In this document: one piece after another, positions 14,201 to 20,100 of the stretch
Layout: each line of letters starts with the position of its first letter
Numbering within the stretch: position 1 is the first letter of the stretch
Source of the DNA: a virus
Length of the DNA stretch: 22,078 bases
Strand: one strand, 5' to 3'
IMG/VR virus record: IMGVR_UViG_3300025869_001450
Span: 1 to 22,078 of that record
Program-made: the position numbers and the translations under genes
The notes under the pieces: model-generated
Databases searched by the model: none
What the model was told of the DNA's origin: nothing
Seen by the model: the letters and a program-made list of their open reading frames with translations, nothing else

Positions 14201-14888
14201 TCTCTTTCAATACATCTTTACCAAACTGTTTAACTAGCGACCGCCTCATGAGTTCCTTACGTTCTTTGTTAAATCCCCCATGCATAATAAAATGAAACCT
14301 GTTCTCATTTGAACTGTTTAGGGCTTCGTGATTTACTCCATTGTCAAACCAGAACCCAGTACAATTTTCAAACGGCAGTTCTTCTTTTGTATCTGTGCGC
14401 CTCAGATAACAATTTTCAGGTTGATAGAACGCAAGATTGATTGCACCAGCGATATTTCTTACTCGACCTTCTTTTATTCTTTGCTCAGATGCATCATTGT
14501 GGTCTACAATAGCACCACCCGGCTCCAATAACATAAACCGCAAACGTCTGTAAGACTTATGTGGAAAGTCTTCCAACCATCTCTTAGTCTCAGGTGCGAC
14601 CTCTGCAATCTCAGTCCACCCCCAATCAACATCATTTTCAGAAAAACCATGACCCTCTGGATTTTTTGTGTGATGCCACCCTAGTGATGGGTCAGAACCT
14701 TTCTCCACAAAACTATGTATGGCCGCAGAACACCAACCATCTCCGTCACCGTATCTATGATCTACAAAGAACCCCTCATCATATACTGCTTGTGACTCTT
14801 GAATACAAACCTCTGGTATCTCTATATCAATCTTGAGATACCAAATATCATTATCTCTACACCAATCCACAATTTGTTTGTGTCTCAT
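14190..14888 (-). CDS. Aspartyl/asparaginyl beta-hydroxylase-like oxygenase
   Basis: The 232-residue protein has the core of the Asp/Asn beta-hydroxylase family of 2-oxoglutarate, Fe(II)-dependent oxygenases: LLEPGGAIVDHNDAS with His130 and Asp132 as iron ligands, a facing-strand Arg region (GRVRNIAGAINLAF), and GVNHEALNSSNENRFHF with distal His187 and the 2-oxoglutarate-binding Arg197. It would hydroxylate an amino-acid side chain, in a protein or free, using O2 and 2-oxoglutarate. It overlaps the methyltransferase gene as ATGA and the radical SAM gene by 11 bases. Within a glycan/peptide modification cluster, a virion protein or small peptide substrate is plausible but unproven. Confidence 0.82.
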   Translation of the reverse strand: MRHKQIVDWCRDNDIWYLKIDIEIPEVCIQESQAVYDEGFFVDHRYGDGDGWCSAAIHSFVEKGSDPSLGWHHTKNPEGHGFSENDVDWGWTEIAEVAPETKRWLEDFPHKSYRRLRFMLLEPGGAIVDHNDASEQRIKEGRVRNIAGAINLAFYQPENCYLRRTDTKEELPFENCTGFWFDNGVNHEALNSSNENRFHFIMHGGFNKERKELMRRSLVKQFGKDVLKEIDD

Positions 14889-15535
14889 CTACCAATTACC
14901 ATGAATCGTTTCATACCATTATTTAGTTCTTTTGTTCCAGAATACATTATATCAACAAGTTCAGCCTGTTCTGCCAGTTCATCTGGACCACTAACACAAT
15001 TTATATGATCATCCCACTGTTCATCATCTGTTGATTGCAAGACATAGAGATAATTTTTATTTTCATTTAATTTACGAAACCTAGACATAGGATACATATG
15101 TTCACAAGATGTATTAATTACTAAATCAAAATTTGCTGTTGAAACTGGTTTATACATAACATCATGCAATTTACATTCATAGAAACACTTTTGTTCAGAA
15201 ATATTATGCATCTTATATCTTTTATTAAACTTATAACTAAATTTTATAACATCAGGATCAATTTCCAAGTTAAGTATGTATTTTACACCAAGTTCATCAA
15301 CCAACAAAGGATTAATAAAATTTGCATACCAACCTGCTATAAGAAGAACCCTATCAATATTGATACCTAGATTTACAATCTCTGAAACTAACCAAAGTTT
15401 ACTTTGTAATTGGGAGTATGTTGATGCATCTCTAATTCTTTTCATACATTGTTTATAATCTTCTTTATCTGCCAATGAAAGAGCAGACTTCCAATCTTCA
15501 GCTGTATCAACCGTAAATTTTATATGATCTACCAC
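14885..15535 (-). CDS. Class I SAM-dependent methyltransferase-like protein
   Basis: The 216-residue protein shows a Rossmann methyltransferase layout. A divergent motif I (VLLIAGWYANF, residues 63-73) is followed by LNLEIDPD at 89-96, whose acidic residue would hold the SAM ribose, and FDLVINTSCEHM at 136-147, a motif IV form common in phage and bacterial small-molecule methyltransferases. The canonical GxGxG is replaced by AGWYANF. The start is GTG at 15535, overlapping the glycosyltransferase stop by seven bases; no in-frame ATG occurs before residue 31. Likely acceptors are sugar hydroxyls or carboxyls; this is inference from neighbours. Confidence 0.75.
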   Translation of the reverse strand: MVDHIKFTVDTAEDWKSALSLADKEDYKQCMKRIRDASTYSQLQSKLWLVSEIVNLGINIDRVLLIAGWYANFINPLLVDELGVKYILNLEIDPDVIKFSYKFNKRYKMHNISEQKCFYECKLHDVMYKPVSTANFDLVINTSCEHMYPMSRFRKLNENKNYLYVLQSTDDEQWDDHINCVSGPDELAEQAELVDIMYSGTKELNNGMKRFMVIGR

Positions 15536-16266
15536 AGTTCTTTTATCTCATCAGTATTAACGCCCTCAGTTTGAGAACTATTATTAAACAAACAAATTTT
15601 GTGGTCTTCTCTTATTTTCTTTTTCTCCATGTCATGTGGAAAAATATTTCCCTTGTACCATGAATATATATCTCCCTGTGGAAATCCCCGCAAAAATCCT
15701 CCATCTTCTTTCCAAGGGTCATACCAGTGGTGTGCAAGATAATTATCTAAGCTTGGTGATGTAAAGAAAACCACTTCGGGATGTTTCACAACATGATCCC
15801 ATACAGGCATCATCTGACCCTTCTTCCATACTATGACTGATGAATTAAGAGGTGTTGACTTATGCTTTGCATAGTTTTGCTTAACAGTATGAATATCATT
15901 CCACCAGCCACGAACAATCCATGGCTTGTCGTTAGGTAAATCAAAGAAATACTTTAAGTCTTGATGAATGATAACGTCAAGGTCAAGGAAAAGAAACTTG
16001 GAGTTATCAGAGAAATATCTATTGTCGCCGGGGATTTGGTGTTTAAACATATAACACTTACGATACGCCCAGAAGAAACCACGGTCTTCATCATAGAACT
16101 CGTCCAGTGTAGTTGGAATTGGAATGTGCCAGTCTTTTGTTGGTTTGTCAGTAAAACACCAGAACTTAAATGGAACAGAACAGTTTGCCTCGCATTGTTC
16201 TTTTAACTTCTCAACATAGGAGTCATCATACTTATCTCCCCACTTTATACATAATATATTATTCAT
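15529..16266 (-). CDS. Glycosyltransferase-like protein (DxD), second copy
   Basis: The 245-residue protein has FLFLDLDVII at residues 91-100, a GT-A-type DxD within a hydrophobic strand, preceded by a Rossmann-like N-terminus with FKFWCFTD. Downstream are IVRGWWNDIH and STPLNSSVIVWKKG. It resembles the protein at 8555-9262 in layout. ATG at 16266 is preferred because AGGA lies five bases before it and the overlap with the small-protein gene is only eight bases; in-frame ATGs at 16272 and 16281 would lengthen it slightly. It likely uses a nucleotide sugar in the cytosol. The acceptor is unknown. Confidence 0.75.
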   Translation of the reverse strand: MNNILCIKWGDKYDDSYVEKLKEQCEANCSVPFKFWCFTDKPTKDWHIPIPTTLDEFYDEDRGFFWAYRKCYMFKHQIPGDNRYFSDNSKFLFLDLDVIIHQDLKYFFDLPNDKPWIVRGWWNDIHTVKQNYAKHKSTPLNSSVIVWKKGQMMPVWDHVVKHPEVVFFTSPSLDNYLAHHWYDPWKEDGGFLRGFPQGDIYSWYKGNIFPHDMEKKKIREDHKICLFNNSSQTEGVNTDEIKELW

Positions 16267-16366
16267 CTTCATCCTGTTCATATATAAAATTGTTATTTTT
16301 ATGTTCGTATTTTTTAAAACGAGATAAGAAAAATCTTACCCTGTAAATAAATTTCTTAATGCTCAT
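16259..16366 (-). CDS. Small basic/acidic protein, copy 2 (35 residues)
   Basis: A 35-codon gene starts at ATG 16366 and encodes MSIKKFIYRVRFFLSRFKK followed by a Tyr/His/Asn linker and an acidic end (YEQDEDE). Residues 1-19 align position by position with the 60-residue protein at 11395-11577 (MS-KKFI-R-R-FLS-FKK shared). It overlaps the upstream SGNH gene by 11 bases and the downstream glycosyltransferase by eight. It lacks the lysine-rich extension of copy 1. Function is unknown. The conserved basic helix plus acidic tail suggests a binding peptide or a modified short product. Confidence 0.62.
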   Translation of the reverse strand: MSIKKFIYRVRFFLSRFKKYEHKNNNFIYEQDEDE

Positions 16367-17141
16367 TATATATCTCTTTGTATTGTTCATATAAAAAATC
16401 TGCAATAAATTTATGACCCGCAGCATTAGGGTGAGTATCGGTTCTAGAAATCCTAAATTTTGACCGTGATGGGTCTTTTTTATCAAGAATATCATCAATA
16501 CAATATCCACCAATTTCACTCATTAATGGCCAACCTATAAATTTGTCTGATATGTTATTTTCAATGTAATCAAGATAAGGACTTGTCAATATTTCATTTG
16601 CTGCTTCCCGGCGACCTTTTTGATTTCTAGGCCAACTGTCGTCAGTTGACAGATAACTGCTGTTCCAAAAAACAGTTTGTGTGCCTTGAAGAAACATGTA
16701 AGGAATATCACTTAAATTTTTTTCAGCATGTATGAATGTTCTCATAGTGTTGCGGGTTGCATGAAATTCGTTTTGTTTTTCTAAAATATATTTTCTCCCG
16801 TCTTTTAGCCAATCTTCTACATGGTCGTGATCAGTTATATTAGTCCATCTATTAAAATCTGTATGACATTGAAATCCCACTCTTCGCCACTCACTCCACA
16901 TCAAAACTACAAGACCAATATTCTTTTCCTTTAATGTAGCATCAACAGTTTTTGCCAAAATATAATCATTACCCGCACCAGATTTGCCTAGGTTGACACA
17001 TTCCATATCAAGCATATCTGCAAGGTGTTGCGGCCATCTTGGAAAATCAAAGTTTAAGTTAGGACTTTGATTTGAAGTTAAATAGTGCGATGTAAAACTA
17101 CACCCAATAGCAATTAGTTTTTTTCTAGAAGATTTTAACAT
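16356..17141 (-). CDS. SGNH/GDSL-type hydrolase, copy 3 (intact)
   Basis: The 261-residue protein has LIAIGCSFT with nucleophile Ser15 (residues 9-17), NLGKSGAG at 50-57, and a C-terminal DTHPNAAGH supplying Asp235 and His237. It is closely similar to the SGNH protein at 9259-10050 throughout, including RWPQHLAD, LDMECVNLGK and LMWSEWRR. ATG at 17141 removes a nine-residue N-terminal extension that would lie inside the carbamoyltransferase 3' end. It probably de- or trans-acetylates a sugar intermediate. It sits between the carbamoyltransferase (17-base overlap) and the small protein (11-base overlap). Confidence 0.8.
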   Translation of the reverse strand: MLKSSRKKLIAIGCSFTSHYLTSNQSPNLNFDFPRWPQHLADMLDMECVNLGKSGAGNDYILAKTVDATLKEKNIGLVVLMWSEWRRVGFQCHTDFNRWTNITDHDHVEDWLKDGRKYILEKQNEFHATRNTMRTFIHAEKNLSDIPYMFLQGTQTVFWNSSYLSTDDSWPRNQKGRREAANEILTSPYLDYIENNISDKFIGWPLMSEIGGYCIDDILDKKDPSRSKFRISRTDTHPNAAGHKFIADFLYEQYKEIYNEH

Positions 17142-18462
17142 TATATAATTTTGAAAACTCCATTGCATCGTCCCAAGTATCCACTATCGGCATACCCTTT
17201 ATATTTAGGGATGTGTTCAGAAGCATTGGACAACCTGTTTCATCATACCACGCTTCTAGTATTTGACGAATTACAGAACCGCAATTTTTCTTGACCACCT
17301 GTACTCTTGCCGTACCGTCAACGTGTGTAACAGAACTGTAATCGTGTTTAACCTTTGCGACAAACTGCATGTACTCGTTCATTGGCCCTTCAAAGTATTC
17401 GTCTGCATACTCTTCCAGAATGGCTGGTGCAAAGGGACGAAACTTCTGTCGTTTTTTAATATCGTTCACAGTGTCCTTGATGTCATATCGTGGATCACCA
17501 AGAAGTGATCGATTGCCTAAAGCTCTTGGTCCAAACTCTGCTCGACCATTTGCAATACCACACACCTTATTTTCTAACAGTTCTCCCACCACTTCTTTTG
17601 AGTTAATATCCCGACTAATAAAAGTTCCAAGATAGGGATGATTCCACTTCAACTTCTTTTTAAGAACCAACGCAGCTGCGCCCAGCGCACTACCAGCATC
17701 GCCGGGTGAAGGCATTATCCATATATTCTTACCTTTAATCTTTGAATTCGCAACACAGTTCAGCGCACACCCACCCATGATAACTAAGTTTTCATGGGGA
17801 CATAACTCTACCAGTTTAAGTAGTTCCCTCTCGTAGAGGTCTTGTATGGACGCTGCAAGGTCTTCTGGACGTGCTTTAGGGAATATATTTCCAACACCCC
17901 TATGGTTGTTTTCCCACAGATGGTCTTGCAAATCATATATGGGTTCACCAAATGCAGCCATACCCATAGTGATATATTCGTCCTCGTTAGGTTTCAGTCC
18001 TATACGTTGTGTGATTGCTGAGTAGAGAAGACCAAGGGAGTGTGGGTATTTCCATGTCATAATTTTCTTCATACTATCATTTTTGCATTTCCATATAGAC
18101 ATAGTGTCCCACTCACCGATTGCGTCGATGACTAGAACATTGCACTCATCAAATGGGGATGTATAGTAACCAGCTGCTGCATGACACTCATGGTGTCCAA
18201 AATACACATCGTATTTTCTACGAGGCTTCTGCCATTTTTGTCCAGCATAGATTCGGCGTAAGTTCTTACGAAAAGGTTTCTCGTAATACGCAACTATGTC
18301 GGGTTTATTGATTTTAGATGTAGGCAATTGTGTGGGATGTATCCACTTATCACCCTTCTTTCGACTATGACGTTCACTGTGTGAAGCAAAATGAATTTGG
18401 TCATTCCTCAGTAAGCAAATGCCAGCGTCATGAAACCCCTCCGAAACTCCAAGTATATTCAT
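17125..18462 (-). CDS. NodU/CmcH-family carbamoyltransferase
   Basis: The 445-residue protein matches the O-carbamoyltransferase family: N-terminal LGVSEGFHDAG, GHHECHAAAGYY at residues 89-100 (metal/active-site histidines), an ATPase-like Gly-rich segment MGGCALNC, then the YrdC-like C-terminal signature GRAEFGPRALGNRSLL at 306-321, RPFAP at 342-346 and NTSLNIKGMPIV. These enzymes move a carbamoyl group from carbamoyl phosphate, through carbamoyl-adenylate, to a sugar or antibiotic hydroxyl. From memory the family is usually 500-600 residues, so this is a compact version with both domains retained. It is the first gene of the cargo series, 14 bases after the 191-residue gene, with no late octamer in front, and so is probably read through from upstream. 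Confidence 0.92.
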   Translation of the reverse strand: MNILGVSEGFHDAGICLLRNDQIHFASHSERHSRKKGDKWIHPTQLPTSKINKPDIVAYYEKPFRKNLRRIYAGQKWQKPRRKYDVYFGHHECHAAAGYYTSPFDECNVLVIDAIGEWDTMSIWKCKNDSMKKIMTWKYPHSLGLLYSAITQRIGLKPNEDEYITMGMAAFGEPIYDLQDHLWENNHRGVGNIFPKARPEDLAASIQDLYERELLKLVELCPHENLVIMGGCALNCVANSKIKGKNIWIMPSPGDAGSALGAAALVLKKKLKWNHPYLGTFISRDINSKEVVGELLENKVCGIANGRAEFGPRALGNRSLLGDPRYDIKDTVNDIKKRQKFRPFAPAILEEYADEYFEGPMNEYMQFVAKVKHDYSSVTHVDGTARVQVVKKNCGSVIRQILEAWYDETGCPMLLNTSLNIKGMPIVDTWDDAMEFSKLYNVKIF

Positions 18463-18476
18463 AATATATCTCTATA

Positions 18477-19052
18477 TTATTTAAACGGGATGTAAACCCC
18501 CTCTACTTCAAATTTTTCACTGTCGGACAATTTGAGCTCAGCACCATTTGAAAATACCATGTATCCTAACAACACATCTGTAGGGTTATCTGATTTGCGA
18601 ATAAATGTTTTTGCGTTTTTGAACTTATCTTCTTTTTCTGAGTTCTTCACAACGTCTTGTTCAAAAATCTTGAGTTTAAGTTTAAACAACTTTTCTTTTT
18701 GATCAGCATCCGTATTATCAAATTCTGAGAGAAAATTAATAATATTATCTTCAAATTTATTCTTTGGATTTCCATCTGCATCACCAAAGACCACATCTTC
18801 CCTCTGGGCCCAAGAACGAAATGCCTCACGAAACTCCTCACGGAAATTTTCGTTTCTTACATCACTACGTCTATTAATTTCTTCATAAGGAAATTCTGCA
18901 ACAAAATCTCTCCACTGCTCATCTTCCTCATCAACCTTAATATAATGTTCGCGTGTAGTTCCATCATCGTCTGTCCACAAAACTGCGATAGTGTCCGATT
19001 CTGGATTGCTGTAATAAAAATCTGTAACTTTGTCTGACCACAAATATGCCAT
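18477..19052 (-). CDS. Hypothetical protein, probably virion-related (191 residues)
   Basis: I do not recognise this 191-residue protein. It is highly charged, with an N-terminal beta-rich part (YYSNPESDTIAVLWTDDDG), a central Glu/Arg/Lys-rich helical part (residues about 60-150, possible coiled coil) and a short beta C-terminus. There is no enzyme motif, signal peptide or membrane segment. It has its own late octamer (19073-19080) and a good AGGAG ribosome binding site, like the structural genes before it, which suggests late expression and a structural or assembly role. It is the last gene before the cargo series. Confidence 0.7.
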   Translation of the reverse strand: MAYLWSDKVTDFYYSNPESDTIAVLWTDDDGTTREHYIKVDEEDEQWRDFVAEFPYEEINRRSDVRNENFREEFREAFRSWAQREDVVFGDADGNPKNKFEDNIINFLSEFDNTDADQKEKLFKLKLKIFEQDVVKNSEKEDKFKNAKTFIRKSDNPTDVLLGYMVFSNGAELKLSDSEKFEVEGVYIPFK

Positions 19053-19072
19053 TTATTTTCTCCTGTATAATC

Positions 19073-19080
19073 TATTTATA
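19073..19080 (-). promoter_or_regulatory. T4-type late promoter before 191-residue gene
   Basis: The minus strand reads CTTATAAATAGA, containing the exact octamer TATAAATA. It is followed after 20 bases by the ATG at 19052, with AGGAG between. It lies in the 34-base gap after the structural gene that ends at 19087. As the last exact octamer at this spacing before the cargo series, it may also drive the carbamoyltransferase and following genes by read-through. Confidence 0.72.
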
Positions 19081-19086
19081 AGACTA

Positions 19087-20052
19087 TTAAACGTGAACAA
19101 TCTTGAATGTGTATGTGTTAATAGTTGCAGCTGATCCGTTAGGAAATTCCTGTGAACGATAATCATCACCAACCTGTAGTTGTTGATAATTACCAGACCC
19201 GTTCAGTCGAGTGTCAACCATAGCAGTACCTCTGGCATTACCAGAACCGTTAATATTATAACTTAATTTATGTCCACCAGAATCCTCTGCTGCAAAATGA
19301 CGAATATCATTTTTTAAAATTGCATTGAAAGCAGTTGTATCAGAAGTCAAGTCAACCTGATTTAGATTACCGCTGGAGTCAATTAATAGTGGGGCAACTG
19401 TCGGAAAAGTTCTACCAAAATTAGCTCTTTGTAAATAATAAGATGTGATAGTCGTAGGTTGATCAAGTGTCTCTGGAATACCAGCAGCGCTGTACGCACT
19501 CGTATCTGCGCGGGTATCTAAAAATACTGCCGTACCAGCACCAGAAGCTTCTGCATAATTAGTGACAGATGCAGCTGTTGATATTGTATAAGTACCATTT
19601 GTTGCTGCACTCTCACTAGCAGTTATCATCGCATCTAAAGTTGCATATATGAAAGTATCCACATAATCTGTTGCTGACATTGCCTTTATATTATTACCAT
19701 CTTTGTATGCCGGAAAAGCAATATTGTTTGTATCCGCCTGTGCAGTCAATGAAGTGTCATATGTCGGACCTGTTATTTTATCATAGTTGACAGTCACAGT
19801 AGCAGGTTCAGCAGTTGTACCTTCTGCAACAAATGCAGAACCCCCACTGCCTGTTACTGATGCAGCACCAGCCTTCAATCTGGTATCTGCCATAGTTGGA
19901 GAAAGTGTTCCACTACCACTAACAACAGAACATGTTACAGTTGGATCAGTTGCATACAAATATGCTATGTATGTTTTCCACTGAGTAATATGATCTGCGG
20001 TCATATCAACAATACTTGTCCCATTATAGTATACTGGTGTTCTAACTGTCAT
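19087..20052 (-). CDS. Virion structural protein, fibre-like (321 residues)
   Basis: The 321-residue protein is rich in Ala, Thr, Ser and Gly with few charged residues, typical of phage fibre or appendage proteins. It has related short motifs TMADTRLKAG (near residue 53) and AMVDTRLNGSGNYQ (near 280), and a C-terminal QVGDDYRSQEFPNGSA block that I recall from marine myovirus structural proteins. It lies between a repeat-rich fibre protein and the 191-residue gene, the position where T4 carries its short-fibre and whisker genes. It has its own late octamer (20070-20077). The exact role cannot be assigned. Confidence 0.7.
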   Translation of the reverse strand: MTVRTPVYYNGTSIVDMTADHITQWKTYIAYLYATDPTVTCSVVSGSGTLSPTMADTRLKAGAASVTGSGGSAFVAEGTTAEPATVTVNYDKITGPTYDTSLTAQADTNNIAFPAYKDGNNIKAMSATDYVDTFIYATLDAMITASESAATNGTYTISTAASVTNYAEASGAGTAVFLDTRADTSAYSAAGIPETLDQPTTITSYYLQRANFGRTFPTVAPLLIDSSGNLNQVDLTSDTTAFNAILKNDIRHFAAEDSGGHKLSYNINGSGNARGTAMVDTRLNGSGNYQQLQVGDDYRSQEFPNGSAATINTYTFKIVHV

Positions 20053-20069
20053 TATTCATATCCCTATTG

Positions 20070-20077
20070 TATTTATA
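20070..20077 (-). promoter_or_regulatory. T4-type late promoter before structural gene
   Basis: The minus strand reads AATATAAATACAAT, containing the exact octamer TATAAATA. It is followed after 17 bases by the ATG at 20052, with AGGGAT as ribosome binding site. It lies in the 48-base gap after the fibre-like gene that stops at 20101. That gap shows no hairpin terminator. Confidence 0.72.
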
Positions 20078-20100
20078 TTGCTTGCTTAATTGATATGACA

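Noticed and set aside
20053-20100. Possible terminator between the fibre and structural genes
   Set aside because: No stem-loop with a T-run is visible; the gap is accounted for by the late octamer and ribosome binding site.
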